Shown in pieces: positions 25,218 to 35,127 of a stretch of DNA of 46,135 nucleotides. Position numbers and translations under genes: made by a program. Position 1 is the first letter of the stretch. Each line of letters starts with the position of its first letter. The notes beneath the pieces were generated by a model. It had not been told where the DNA came from, did no database searches, and saw nothing but the letters and a program-made list of their open reading frames with translations. This stretch comes from Mucilaginibacter sp. (GTDB lineage: Bacteria; Bacteroidota; Bacteroidia; Sphingobacteriales; Sphingobacteriaceae): NCBI GenBank assembly GCA_030445275.1, contig JAUCSE010000085.1:1-46135 (forward strand), written 5' to 3'.

Positions 25218-27125
25218 TTATTGTTTTGTTGTTATTTGTTGCGTTACCCAGCGCACCAGATCATTGGCGGCATTAAAGTTTTCATATTGCGGAGGTAGTT
25301 TACGGCCATCTGTATATTCATTGTAAAACCAGGGATCGCCTACGGCAAATACAGTACCCTTACCATATTTGGCTGTGGCAATTATGACATCATTTTTATT
25401 AGTTAGCTGTGCTACTGCCGGTGCGGTAACCTGAAGCGTACTTAGCTCCTTGATGTAGATCTTTTTAGCTGTTTTAAATATGATATTATCGGCCGGTATG
25501 TCTATGGCACCTTGTTCAAACTGACGGCCCACCACGCGGTTAATACTATTCTCATTAAAACTGATACCAAATTTTGCCATCAGTTTATTCAAATTTTTAA
25601 ACTCGGCGTTGCCTGTGTCATTATTTAGTACCAGCAACACTCCGCCATTTTTTACCCAAGCGGTAATGGCTTTAATATGCGGCTCTCCGATATATTTGGC
25701 CTGCGGATTTTCTTTGGGTATATCAGGATCAACAATAACATAAACCGCCGCCTTTTTCAGGTTGGCTGCATCGGGAGCCTGGTATAATGTTTCGGTATGT
25801 AAGCCGTAATTGTTAAAAATATGCCCGAATAAGGAAAAACCATTATTGTCCCACTCTTCCCATTTGTAATGAAAGGGTATGGCCTTACCGGTGATATCAG
25901 GCTTGCGCTCATCATTAAAATAGCTATCGAGCAACACTGTTTTACCTTTACCTGCCTCTAAATGCGCTAAACGCTCTATCTCCATACTGGCCAGCATAAA
26001 AGCGCCAACACCTTTAGTTTCATTAACCACGGGTCTTTCGCCGGTATAATACTGGTAACTACCATCGCGATAAGGGTTTCCGCCCAAGCCTACTGCTCCG
26101 CAAACACCCTTTATATTTATATTAGTCTGGCCACTAGCATCAATTTCAATAAATTGTTTAATGATTCCTTTGTATGCCTTTTGGGCTACCGCCAAATATC
26201 TTTGCGGAAGATACCCCGCTCTTACCCCTTTGGCCAAAGTATATACAAACATGCAGGAGGCTGATGATTCGAGGTAATTATCTTTTTGGCCAGCCTTATC
26301 CAATACCTGGTACCATACGCCGGTCTTTTTATCCTGATAAGTTGTTATAGCTGCAGCAAAACGGTTTAAAATAGCCAGTATTGCTGCCCGTTTTGGATGA
26401 TTAGCCGGCAACTGATCAAGCATATCTACCAGGCCCATCCCAAACCACCCGTCAGCCCTGCCCCAGAAAATTGCTGAAAGCCCTGTTTGAGGGTTAGCCC
26501 AGCGCTCTTTTTTACTTTGATCCCAACCATGGTATAACAGTCCTGTTTTAGGATCACGGGCGTATTTTTCCATCAGGATAAACTGATTGGCAATGTCATC
26601 AAAATCAGCATTCTCATGAAACGTGGCAGCATATTCTGCATAAAAAGGTTCAGCCATATACAACCCATCGAGCCACATCTGATTAGGATAGCGTTTTTTG
26701 TGCCAGAAACCACCTTCAGGTATGCGGGGGTGCTCACTGAGTTGTTTTCGTAGCAAGGTAGTAGCCTTGTAATACTTTTCGTTGTTTAAAACCTTATAAA
26801 GCATTAGCAGGCTACGGCCAGGTAAAATATTATCCAGCGTATAATCATCTGCTTTGTATGTACGAATAGAGCCATCGGCGCTCACATACCGATCCATAGC
26901 ATGCTGTATGTAGGTAAAATACTCGTTGTTAGCGGTTTGCTGCCAAACGCTTTGTAAACCCTGTAAAACTATACCCTGGTCATATGACCAATTATGACCG
27001 GGCAGCGAATCCTTCCACAGGTGCATGGCTGTGGCGGCCATCTGCTGCGACCATGGTTTTTCTGTTTGTGCATAAAGCAATAAACCCGAAAAAAGAAAAG
27101 TAAATACAAACAATATTTTTTTCAT
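25218..27125 (-). CDS. GH105 unsaturated galacturonyl hydrolase fused to a DUF4350-like domain
   Basis: I start at 27125 because MKKILFVFTFLFSGLLLYAQ is a clean signal peptide. An alternative ATG at 27137 overlaps the upstream stop as ATGA, and a further one lies at 27158. Residues to about 375 form a GH105 (YteR/YesR-like) six-hairpin barrel, with MWLDGLYMAEPFYAEYA and WGRADGWFGMGLVDML carrying the active-site aspartates. GH105 enzymes cleave the unsaturated galacturonate left by pectate or rhamnogalacturonan lyases. The last 250 residues (TVLLDSYFND ... VKNGGVLLVLNND ... KGTVFAVGDPWFYNEY) look like a DUF4350/glutamine-amidotransferase-like domain of unknown role. It lies downstream of the pectinesterase and upstream of uxaB. 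Confidence 0.87.
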   Translation of the reverse strand: MKKILFVFTFLFSGLLLYAQTEKPWSQQMAATAMHLWKDSLPGHNWSYDQGIVLQGLQSVWQQTANNEYFTYIQHAMDRYVSADGSIRTYKADDYTLDNILPGRSLLMLYKVLNNEKYYKATTLLRKQLSEHPRIPEGGFWHKKRYPNQMWLDGLYMAEPFYAEYAATFHENADFDDIANQFILMEKYARDPKTGLLYHGWDQSKKERWANPQTGLSAIFWGRADGWFGMGLVDMLDQLPANHPKRAAILAILNRFAAAITTYQDKKTGVWYQVLDKAGQKDNYLESSASCMFVYTLAKGVRAGYLPQRYLAVAQKAYKGIIKQFIEIDASGQTNINIKGVCGAVGLGGNPYRDGSYQYYTGERPVVNETKGVGAFMLASMEIERLAHLEAGKGKTVLLDSYFNDERKPDITGKAIPFHYKWEEWDNNGFSLFGHIFNNYGLHTETLYQAPDAANLKKAAVYVIVDPDIPKENPQAKYIGEPHIKAITAWVKNGGVLLVLNNDTGNAEFKNLNKLMAKFGISFNENSINRVVGRQFEQGAIDIPADNIIFKTAKKIYIKELSTLQVTAPAVAQLTNKNDVIIATAKYGKGTVFAVGDPWFYNEYTDGRKLPPQYENFNAANDLVRWVTQQITTKQ

Positions 27126-27133
27126 TGTAGCGC

Positions 27134-28129
27134 TCATTTTATGGATAATGCGTCCCACCCATCATTACCTGCCAGGATATTTTTTATCGTATATTTTTTA
27201 GCCTCGGCGCTGGTAAGCTGGTGCGACCACACAACACGGCTATCTGCATTGGCACCTTTACCGCTACTTTCATATTCGGCAAAAAAAGCCGTCTTTTCAT
27301 TTTCGGCATTAGCCCAATTATCCCAACCTGCTTTAAGTATATGCCTGTCCATATCTGTATGGATATAAACGGCTTTACCATAAGGTCGCCACGGCCGGCC
27401 CAGGTAAACATTTTTTATGCTGTCTGCCGCTGTAAGCATGCAATTAATAAACACAAAGCCAAACTGCTGACGTTGGGTGGTGGATGGGGCCGCAATAAAA
27501 GAGTATTTTAAACTTTTGATTTCACAATGCTGGAACACCGCTGTAGCTGCGCCAAAAATAAAATCAGTGGTACCTTCAATGTAACAGTCTTTATAAAACT
27601 GACGACTGTTTTCTGTACTGGCATAAAGCGTATCCTGGTTACCCAGCAAACGGCAATTAATGATAGCACTCCTGTCGCCTTCTACATGCAAAGCCACCGC
27701 CTGGCCAACCTGACCTGCAGTATTAACAATGGTTAGATTTTGCGCAATAAAATCATTGCCCTGGGCCAATACGGTGTATGATGTATAAGTGATAAATTTG
27801 TCTTTGCCCAAACCGTCAATACCCCGTGGATTTACCTTGCCCGAGAAATCATTATTGGTGATGATGGTATTTTGCTTATCCTCCCCAATTAATGATATTT
27901 TAGTTTTCCATGACGGGATAATCAATTTTTCATGGTATACTCCCTTTTTAATATAGATAGAAACCTGTTGCTGCGATAGATCTCGTACTGCATTTACAGC
28001 TTCCTGTATTGTTTTAAAATCGCCACTGCCATCCTGAGATACCGTAAAATGGGAGGAAAAAGTAACTGCTTGCGCCAGCAACAGAGCTGGTGCAAGCAGT
28101 AGTAATATTGATGTTAGTAATTTTCGCAT
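27134..28129 (-). CDS. Pectinesterase (CE8)
   Basis: The 331-residue protein has a signal peptide ending near LLAQ (about residue 19). It then shows the full set of pectin methylesterase marks: DGSGDFKTIQEAVNAV, the GNQDTLYA motif with the catalytic aspartate, EGTTDFIFGAATA with the second aspartate, and YLGRPWRPYGKAVY with the substrate-binding arginine. It removes methyl esters from homogalacturonan so that GH28 and lyases can act. Its start codon shares one base with the stop of the GH28 gene, so the two are coupled. Secreted, probably periplasmic. Confidence 0.95.
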   Translation of the reverse strand: MRKLLTSILLLLAPALLLAQAVTFSSHFTVSQDGSGDFKTIQEAVNAVRDLSQQQVSIYIKKGVYHEKLIIPSWKTKISLIGEDKQNTIITNNDFSGKVNPRGIDGLGKDKFITYTSYTVLAQGNDFIAQNLTIVNTAGQVGQAVALHVEGDRSAIINCRLLGNQDTLYASTENSRQFYKDCYIEGTTDFIFGAATAVFQHCEIKSLKYSFIAAPSTTQRQQFGFVFINCMLTAADSIKNVYLGRPWRPYGKAVYIHTDMDRHILKAGWDNWANAENEKTAFFAEYESSGKGANADSRVVWSHQLTSAEAKKYTIKNILAGNDGWDALSIK

Positions 28130-29784
28130 TACTTAGCAATGGTTAATGTACTGTTAGCAACGCCGGACCCAAACTCCACGCTGGTTTTAGCTTTGGATAC
28201 ATCGGTAGCCAGCAGCTTGATCTGTGCTGATTTTTTACCGGTTATTTTAAACAACAGCTGTGCATCATTATAAGTAACATGGTTAAGTGTTATACTACTG
28301 CTGTTCTGGATACTAATAAGTGGAGTGGTGTCTTTACTTTCCAGGTATACATTTTTAAGACTAATGTTTTGCCCCTCAATAATGTCGGCTCCTTTGTTGG
28401 TTATAAATATGCTATTTTCTACATGTATGCCTTTGATGCTCATCTCGGGCAATCCCCTGATCATGAGCGCTTTCTCGGCACCATTACATACTACATTATC
28501 CACATAAAAATTCCTGAATGCAGGGGTGGCTTCCGTTACCGGTATATTTGTATGATCGTTCACCGCATCATCTTCGCCCGGCGATTTACCGCCATAATAC
28601 ATATCAAAAAGTATAGCCTCATGAAGTATATCTTTCATGCTGATATCTTTAATAAATATATTCTCTACAACACCACCGCGCCCCCGGGTAGTTTTAAATC
28701 GCAAGCCGATATCGGTACCGATAAATGTACAATTGGATACAAAGATGTTTCGTGCACCACCAGACATTTCGCTGCCTATTACAAAACCACCATGTGCCCT
28801 GTAAACTACATTATTCCTCACAATAACATTTTCGGTAGGTTTGCCCCTGCGACGGCCTTCTTCGTCGCGTCCTGATTTGATACAGATACCATCATCACCT
28901 GCATCAAAAGTGCTGCCTTCTATCAATACATTTTTGCATGACTCCACATCAATGCCATCACCATTCTGGGCATTCCAGTCATTCCTTACATGCACATTTT
29001 GTACGGTTAGATCCTCGCATAACAACGTATGAATATCCCAGGCTGGTGAGTTTTGAAGTGTCACGCTCTGCAACAATACTTTTTTGCAATTGCTAAGTAC
29101 CAGCATATTGGGCCTAAAGAAATCTTTAATCGGTTCGCTGTCCTTCAGCGTGTTGCCATTGGCAAGCACACCTGCGTTAGGGGTTTTAGCGCCGGTCATA
29201 AACCCGGTAGATGGGTACCATGTTTTCCCGTTTTCGCTCATTACACCGCCAGATGCTGTGCGCTTTTTCCATTCAGCCTCAGTAAGCCTGTCTTTGCCAA
29301 TAGCCCGCCAAACTTCACCATGGCCATCAATAATACCATCGCCGGTAATAGCTATATTTTGCAGGTTGGTACCTGAAATAGGCGATTCATTGCGTACGGC
29401 GGCATGTCCTTCGTAATTACCTTCTACAAGTTTGTATTGGCTTTTATCATCAGTAAACTGGAGCAGCGCCGCCCTGCTTACATGTAAATTCACGTTGCTT
29501 TTTAGCACTATAGGGCCGGTAAGCCATAAACCCTGGGGAATAAGCACTACGCCCCCACCTTTTGCATTACAAGCCGCTATCGCTTTATTAATATTATTGG
29601 TATTTAAGGTATGCCCATCGGGTTTAGCATCATAGTTTATGATGTTAAAAGTATCTCTTTTAAATGCGGGGCGGCTTACTTGTGGTAAATGCTGCCAGGA
29701 GTATGATGCCATCTGTGCCCGTACATTGAATGAACCCGCAATAAACAGCGTTACAATACCCCATGATTTTTTTGTGATTGACAT
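28129..29784 (-). CDS. GH28 polygalacturonase-like glycoside hydrolase
   Basis: This 551-residue protein begins with a signal-peptide-like hydrophobic stretch ending near VRAQ (residue 24). It continues as a right-handed beta-helix with GH28 active-site motifs: NAQNGDGIDVESCKN, STFDAGDDGICIKSGRDEEG and RAHGGFVIGSEMSGG. These carry the three catalytic aspartates. Bacterial GH28 of this layout are often exo-acting polygalacturonases or rhamnogalacturonan-active. It is the first gene of the pectin/galacturonate operon, with a 281-base spacer to the divergent lacI gene that holds an operator-like palindrome. Length is slightly long for family members because of the N-terminal extension. Confidence 0.92.
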   Translation of the reverse strand: MSITKKSWGIVTLFIAGSFNVRAQMASYSWQHLPQVSRPAFKRDTFNIINYDAKPDGHTLNTNNINKAIAACNAKGGGVVLIPQGLWLTGPIVLKSNVNLHVSRAALLQFTDDKSQYKLVEGNYEGHAAVRNESPISGTNLQNIAITGDGIIDGHGEVWRAIGKDRLTEAEWKKRTASGGVMSENGKTWYPSTGFMTGAKTPNAGVLANGNTLKDSEPIKDFFRPNMLVLSNCKKVLLQSVTLQNSPAWDIHTLLCEDLTVQNVHVRNDWNAQNGDGIDVESCKNVLIEGSTFDAGDDGICIKSGRDEEGRRRGKPTENVIVRNNVVYRAHGGFVIGSEMSGGARNIFVSNCTFIGTDIGLRFKTTRGRGGVVENIFIKDISMKDILHEAILFDMYYGGKSPGEDDAVNDHTNIPVTEATPAFRNFYVDNVVCNGAEKALMIRGLPEMSIKGIHVENSIFITNKGADIIEGQNISLKNVYLESKDTTPLISIQNSSSITLNHVTYNDAQLLFKITGKKSAQIKLLATDVSKAKTSVEFGSGVANSTLTIAK

Positions 29785-29924
29785 TCTTTATAATTATATA
29801 TATACGCTTATAATTGGTTAGCGGATGGGCAATTTCCGGATGCAGAAAGCATATAAAAGTCCAATCCTTAAACAAGATTAATTACTCTCGATCAATAAAA
29901 AAAAGATATGGCCAATTAAAACTG

Positions 29925-29950
29925 TGTAAACGTTCCCGGAAACGATTGCA
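29925..29950. promoter_or_regulatory. LacI-type operator between GH28 operon and lacI
   Basis: A 26-base imperfect palindrome centred on CCGG lies in the divergent spacer; 20 of 26 positions are symmetric and the inner pattern is AAnCGTTnCCGGnAACGnTT. The TG...CA ends and the CG-rich centre are typical of LacI-family sites. It lies about 140 bases upstream of the GH28 start and 116 bases upstream of the lacI start, so one bound dimer could control both. This makes the pectin operon and lacI itself the likely targets. Confidence 0.65.
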
Positions 29951-30065
29951 TAAGGTTATGTGTTTGAAGGGAACAATAAAAAATCTTATTTTTTTAGAAT
30001 AACTTAGTCTGATAATATATATTTTCTTATTATTAAAAACCGGTTGATCCTGGAAATCATTACAT

Positions 30066-31100
30066 ATGTTTGAATCTTATACCATTAAAGACATAGCGAA
30101 GGCGCTGGGTGTGTCAACATCTACCGTGTCGAGGGCTTTGAACGGAAGTTATGAAATAGGCGCTGAAACAAAAAAGCTCATCCTGGAGTATGCCGAAAAG
30201 GTAAATTACAGGCCCAACCCTATTGCCCTGAGCTTAAAAGAACAAAAAAGCCACTCTATTGGTGTGGTGGTGTGCGAGGTTGCCAATGATTACTTTTCGC
30301 AGGCTATTAATGGCATCGAATCTATTGCTTATAACCGCGGTTACCATGTGATCATTACTCAAACACATGAATCATTTGACCGGGAGAGCGCTAATGTACA
30401 GCACTTATTATCCAGACATGTAGATGGTTTGCTGGTGTCATTATCTGCCGAAACAACGGATACCTCACAATATAAATATTTACTGGATAAAGGATTTCCC
30501 ATCGTATTTTTTGACCGCATTGCTGCCGATTTAAACACCCACAAAGTAATTGCCAACAATTTTAAAGGATCATTTGATGCAACCGAACTGTTGATAAAAC
30601 AGGGCTTTAAAAATATAGCTCACCTCACCAATTCTAATAACCTTCTGATAAGCAGAGAAAGGTTTGATGGCTTTAAAACCGCTCTTGATAAATATGGTAT
30701 TGGGTTTAAATCAGGATACTTAAAACATTGTAACCATGGCGGTATGATACAGGATGAAGTAGAATTTGCCATTAAAGAGCTTTTAGCAATGGACGAAAGC
30801 CCTGATGCCATTTTTATAGGCAGCGACCGCCTTACCATCAGTTCCATGCATATATTGAAAAAATTGAATATCAACATTCCGGAAGATATTGCCCTGGCCG
30901 GTTTTACCAACTCAGATGTAGCCGAATTATTTAGCCCGGCTTTAACGGTAGTACGCCAGCCCGCCTTTCAAATTGGGCAAATGGCTACAGAAATGCTTAT
31001 CAAAACTATTGAAAGCAAATGGCCCGTGGAAAAGTTTATCACCGAGCAGGTAGAAACTGAACTAATAATCAGATCATCATCACAAAAACTGCATCAATAA
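30066..31100 (+). CDS. LacI-family transcriptional regulator
   Basis: The 344-residue protein starts with the LacI helix-turn-helix TIKDIAKALGVSTSTVSRAL (residues 6-25), then the hinge helix YRPNPIALSLKEQKSHSIGVV. The remainder is a periplasmic-binding-protein-like sensor domain with FFDRI and AIFIGSDRLT. It is divergent from the GH28-uxaBA operon and shares with it a CCGG-centred palindrome, so it probably controls pectin breakdown in response to a galacturonate-pathway intermediate. The actual inducer is inferred. It ends 33 bases before a strong terminator. Confidence 0.92.
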   Translation: MFESYTIKDIAKALGVSTSTVSRALNGSYEIGAETKKLILEYAEKVNYRPNPIALSLKEQKSHSIGVVVCEVANDYFSQAINGIESIAYNRGYHVIITQTHESFDRESANVQHLLSRHVDGLLVSLSAETTDTSQYKYLLDKGFPIVFFDRIAADLNTHKVIANNFKGSFDATELLIKQGFKNIAHLTNSNNLLISRERFDGFKTALDKYGIGFKSGYLKHCNHGGMIQDEVEFAIKELLAMDESPDAIFIGSDRLTISSMHILKKLNINIPEDIALAGFTNSDVAELFSPALTVVRQPAFQIGQMATEMLIKTIESKWPVEKFITEQVETELIIRSSSQKLHQ

Positions 31101-31133
31101 AAAAAGATCATCCAAACCCTTTCAACTATTTTA

Positions 31134-31186
31134 ATGCTAATAAAAAAGCATCATCTTTTAGAACGCTGATGCTTTTTTATTAGCAT
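31134..31186. terminator. Bidirectional terminator between lacI and GH92 genes
   Basis: A perfect 20-base inverted repeat (31134-31153 and 31167-31186) with a 13-base loop lies between two convergent genes. Each arm holds a GCATCA core next to a run of six A or T, so a U-tract follows the GC stem in both directions. This is a strong intrinsic terminator for lacI rightward and for the GH92 operon leftward. Confidence 0.85.
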
Positions 31187-31193
31187 ATATAAA

Positions 31194-33326
31194 CTACTGG
31201 GTAGTTATGATTAATTTCTCACCCTTTTTCAACTCCGCGTCAGTAATGAAATAGCCATCCACTTTTCGACCTCCATAATTAATACCTGTGATTTTTTTTC
31301 CTGAATTCTTTTTAATGATCGTAAATCCTGCATTGGTGTCCCCTACTTTCACATCAATTTTATCAAAAAGCGGAACAGAAACAATGTATTTGGGATCGGC
31401 CGGAGAAAACGGATAAAATCCCATCGCGTTAAACACATACCATGACGACATTTCACCCGCGTCATCCATCCCGGCATAAGCCAGCTTATATTTACCCATA
31501 TCATAAAAATGGTTCATAATGCTATCAAGTATAACCTGGGATTTTGGCTGTTTGTTAACAAAATAGTACATAAACGGAAAACTATGATCCGGCTGATTTC
31601 CCTGGCAGTATTGGCCAATAAAGCCAGATATATTTTCGGCTTCATAACCTTTCCATGGAACCGTAAAAAGAGAATCCAGCTTTTGTTCAAAAGCCGCCTT
31701 GCTTGGATAAAGGCTAACTAAACCCATTGGATCATGAGGAGCGAAGAAAGATGACTGCCATGCATTAGCTTCGCGGTACATATATTCAAAATAAGGATAA
31801 TCAGGTTTAAAGTTTTTCACCCAATCGCCGTTGGCCAAACGCCCCCGCATAAAGCCGGTTGAAGCATCAAACACATTTTTATAATTACTAGTTTTACTCA
31901 TCAGCATCCGATAGTTAGCGGTATCCTTGAGTTCTTTAGCTAGCAGGGCCACCGCGTAATCATCATAAGCATATTCTAATGTTTTAGTAACCGCGGCTTT
32001 GGTTACTGTAGTAGTAACGGGATTTTCAACATCAAGCTCTGCTATATAACCTTTCGTGTTAAACTCCGTTATATAAGGTCTGGTTCCTCCTTCAACGGTG
32101 GCATTTCTCAGTAATAGGTTATAGGCGCTCTTTATATCGTAATCCCTCAATCTCCTTAAATAGGACCCGGCAATAAATGCCGACGCGTGATCTCCATGAA
32201 AAAAAGTTGGCATAAATCCCTTCTTCTCCCCTTTATCTATCAATGATTTGATGACATCGTTGGTTACTTTTGGTGAAAGCAGCCCTAATAATATCAGTTT
32301 ATTCCGATAATCATCCCATAAAGATGGTTCTGTATAGTAATTAAAGCCTTTATTTACCACCTTACCGCTCACGTCGGTAAAGTCTCCGTTGTTATCGCTG
32401 CGTAAAGCAGGCCATAAAAATGACCGGTATAAGCAGGAATAAAACAATCCCTTCTGACGTTCGGTGCCACCGGTCACCTTAATTTTCGACAACAGGTTGC
32501 TCCATGTTTGCGTTGCCTCATTTCGTACCTGGGCAAAACTTTTTCCCAGCATTTCCTTCTCCAGATTTTCTTTGGCATTTTTTACACTTACATATGAAAA
32601 TCCTATTTGAATTTCCAATGGTTTATCAGCATCAATAAAATGAACAACCGGTACTGTTTTGGTACCACTTTTCAGCGTATCAATGTTTTTTAGCTGATGA
32701 TTGGCTACCGCGTAGAAATATATTTTCTCTCCCCCTTGCTGAAAACCTGTAAATACATTTTTATCTTCCTGTTGAATATCCCAGCTTCTAATTCTTTCAT
32801 TAGCCAATGCTAAATCCGCGATAAGTTCTTTGCTTTGCCCAGGCTTGAAAGTGTATTTATGAAACGCGCACCGCAAGGTGGAAGTTAGTTCGGCATTAAC
32901 ACCATATCGTTCCAGATACACCTGGTAATATCCAAGGTGGGCAGATTCGTTTTGATGATGATAAGCAGATTTATAATCATCGGCGGTAAAATTGCCGGTG
33001 GCAGGCATCAGGGGCACATTGCATAAATTCCAGTGCCCTTTGCTGGTATGGATAAATCCATATATCACAGTATCTTCATACTGGTAACCGGACCCGCTAT
33101 GAAATTGGGTGACCGGACTTAACTGAACCATCGCATTTGGAAGCGATGATCCCGGAAACACCTCTGCTCCCCATACCCTACGGGTTGGTTTAAATCCTGC
33201 ATCTTTTGCGTCCTGTAAAGTGGCTGTACCCAGTAAAGGATTAACATAATTAACGGGTGACTTTTGCGCTTGCAAATGATTGATAACAACTAAAAGCAAA
33301 ACAACTAATACGCTATTTTTTTTCAT
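31194..33326 (-). CDS. GH92 family alpha-mannosidase
   Basis: The 710-residue protein has a signal peptide ending near LQAQ (residue 21). It shows GH92 signatures: VFPGSSLPNAMVQLSP near the N-terminus, GFIHTSKGHWNLCN, and the C-terminal MDDAGEMSSWYVFNAMGFYP, which carries the calcium-bound catalytic region. GH92 enzymes are calcium-dependent exo-alpha-mannosidases that invert the linkage and act on N-glycans or mannans. It is the last gene of a susC-susD-GH92 operon, 88 bases after susD. The substrate therefore differs from pectin, unless the target is a plant glycoprotein. Length is slightly short for the family, but both ends are present. Confidence 0.92.
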   Translation of the reverse strand: MKKNSVLVVLLLVVINHLQAQKSPVNYVNPLLGTATLQDAKDAGFKPTRRVWGAEVFPGSSLPNAMVQLSPVTQFHSGSGYQYEDTVIYGFIHTSKGHWNLCNVPLMPATGNFTADDYKSAYHHQNESAHLGYYQVYLERYGVNAELTSTLRCAFHKYTFKPGQSKELIADLALANERIRSWDIQQEDKNVFTGFQQGGEKIYFYAVANHQLKNIDTLKSGTKTVPVVHFIDADKPLEIQIGFSYVSVKNAKENLEKEMLGKSFAQVRNEATQTWSNLLSKIKVTGGTERQKGLFYSCLYRSFLWPALRSDNNGDFTDVSGKVVNKGFNYYTEPSLWDDYRNKLILLGLLSPKVTNDVIKSLIDKGEKKGFMPTFFHGDHASAFIAGSYLRRLRDYDIKSAYNLLLRNATVEGGTRPYITEFNTKGYIAELDVENPVTTTVTKAAVTKTLEYAYDDYAVALLAKELKDTANYRMLMSKTSNYKNVFDASTGFMRGRLANGDWVKNFKPDYPYFEYMYREANAWQSSFFAPHDPMGLVSLYPSKAAFEQKLDSLFTVPWKGYEAENISGFIGQYCQGNQPDHSFPFMYYFVNKQPKSQVILDSIMNHFYDMGKYKLAYAGMDDAGEMSSWYVFNAMGFYPFSPADPKYIVSVPLFDKIDVKVGDTNAGFTIIKKNSGKKITGINYGGRKVDGYFITDAELKKGEKLIITTQ

Positions 33327-33414
33327 ATTTTCTTTTGAGGGCTATTTTAAATTAAGATAAGATGCCCCTCATGGCATCTTATCTTTTTTATCTGTTTTTA
33401 ATGATCATAAATTA

Positions 33415-35109
33415 TTACCAGCCCGGATTTTGAGTCAGATTCGGATCAGTTTGTAAACTTTCTGTGGGTATGGGCCACAGGTAATGTTTAGCTGGGTTAA
33501 ATGTTCTGACTACCAGTTTCAGGAATGCAGTATTACCTGCAGCAAACTTGGCCCCACGCACCTCATTACCCGGCGGGTGATTCAACACCACTTCTGCAAT
33601 TTTCCATCTTTTGATATCATCATAACGCAATGATTCAAAAGCTAATTCACATCTTCTTTCATTTCTAACCTGATCAATCATGGCCATGGAGGTATTGCCA
33701 GGAAAATTTAAGGCCGTGTTCTTGGAGAAACCTGCTCTTTGACGTAATTTTTTGATGGTATTATCCCAAACTGCCGCGTCCATTTGTCCCAACATCGTTT
33801 TGGCTTCGGCCTCCATCAATAACACCTCAGCCCATCTTTGGATAATGATATTTTCTCCATAATTAAAAGTACCGTTCGGAGCTGTTGGATCAAAATATTT
33901 ACGCCAATAATACCCCGAGGTAGTAGCTGTAGGGCCAGCTTCATTCTTTTTATTGGTGGCATCCGGAGCGGTTCCTGGTTTGATATAAATCACTTGTGAG
34001 TTACCCAGATTATTTACCCATACCGCTTTATCATAAACAATGGTATAACCTAAACGGGGATCTCTGTTAACATAAGGTGCATTATCCACATCATAACCTG
34101 ATCCCGCTTCAAATATATTCTTACCATCTAAAGTAAGATAACTTTCTACCAGGTCCTGGGTAGGTACCAGATTATTATTGGTTGCCGCTGTAGCGCCATT
34201 CCCGGTGTAAAATGGCCCAAAATCAGACCAGTCAGTCCACGTACGGTTAGGTTGCTGATAACCCAGATCAGCTATTACTTCTGAGTTATATTTATTACCA
34301 GTAGAGAATATATCCGGAAAAGAAGCCTGCAAAGCATAAGTTCCGTTTACACCTGGGTTATTCATTAAATCCTCGCATACAGCTGCGCATTCGGCCCATC
34401 TGCTATTATATAACAATACCCTTGCCTTCATCGCTTTTGCTGCACCCTTGGTTATACGGCCACGATCAGCGGCTGCCAGGTCATCTCTTTTTGGCAGATC
34501 GGCAGCGGCGGCATCCAGTTCCTTCAGAATAAAGGTAACCACATCCGCCTTTGGTGTTTTTGGCGTTGTTTTGGCCTCATCAGGGGTTTGCACTTTGGTA
34601 ATTAAAGGAACATCACCAAAAAAGTTGGTTAATCTGAAAAGTGCATGGGCCCTGAGATACCTGGCCTCTCCTTTCATCCTTGCAATAAGGCCTGTCCCCA
34701 GGGTAGTGTTCTTATCTATATTTTCAAGAAACAGGTTACAGGACCGGATATTGGTATAATAACTGCCCCACTCGTATTTTACCCTGTTGATACCAGCATT
34801 AAAATTCGCATCATTACCGCTTGATATTTGCGTTGGTGTTCCAACGTTCACATCCAGCGGGCAAAACGCGTTATCAGAAAGTGCTTCATTGTAAAAATAA
34901 GCTTGGGCGGCACTGCTGGAATTTTGCTGACCACCACTAATTTGCTGACTGTAACAGGTAGCAAGGGCGTTGAACACATTAGCATTAACCTGCCAAAAAT
35001 TATCATCCGTATACCTGTCCTTCGGGGTCAGGTCAATCTTTTTACAGCTGGCCGTAGCAACTGTAAGGAATATGATGAGATTTGTTTTATTGAATAATCT
35101 TAAACGCAT
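33415..35109 (-). CDS. SusD/RagB family nutrient-binding lipoprotein (GH92 locus)
   Basis: The 564-residue protein has a lipoprotein signal ending in TASC (C22), then KKIDLTPKDRYTDDNFWQ, the usual SusD beginning. The helical TPR-like core includes RYLRAHALFRLTNFFGDVPL. The end, YLWPIPTESLQTDPNLTQNPGW, is the conserved SusD C-terminus. It caps the partner SusC channel encoded 18 bases upstream. With GH92 immediately downstream, the bound ligand is likely a mannose-containing glycan. It is clearly diverged from the other SusD in the window, so the two loci are not a recent duplication. Confidence 0.95.
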   Translation of the reverse strand: MRLRLFNKTNLIIFLTVATASCKKIDLTPKDRYTDDNFWQVNANVFNALATCYSQQISGGQQNSSSAAQAYFYNEALSDNAFCPLDVNVGTPTQISSGNDANFNAGINRVKYEWGSYYTNIRSCNLFLENIDKNTTLGTGLIARMKGEARYLRAHALFRLTNFFGDVPLITKVQTPDEAKTTPKTPKADVVTFILKELDAAAADLPKRDDLAAADRGRITKGAAKAMKARVLLYNSRWAECAAVCEDLMNNPGVNGTYALQASFPDIFSTGNKYNSEVIADLGYQQPNRTWTDWSDFGPFYTGNGATAATNNNLVPTQDLVESYLTLDGKNIFEAGSGYDVDNAPYVNRDPRLGYTIVYDKAVWVNNLGNSQVIYIKPGTAPDATNKKNEAGPTATTSGYYWRKYFDPTAPNGTFNYGENIIIQRWAEVLLMEAEAKTMLGQMDAAVWDNTIKKLRQRAGFSKNTALNFPGNTSMAMIDQVRNERRCELAFESLRYDDIKRWKIAEVVLNHPPGNEVRGAKFAAGNTAFLKLVVRTFNPAKHYLWPIPTESLQTDPNLTQNPGW

Positions 35110-35127
35110 AATATTTAGTTTTAATCG

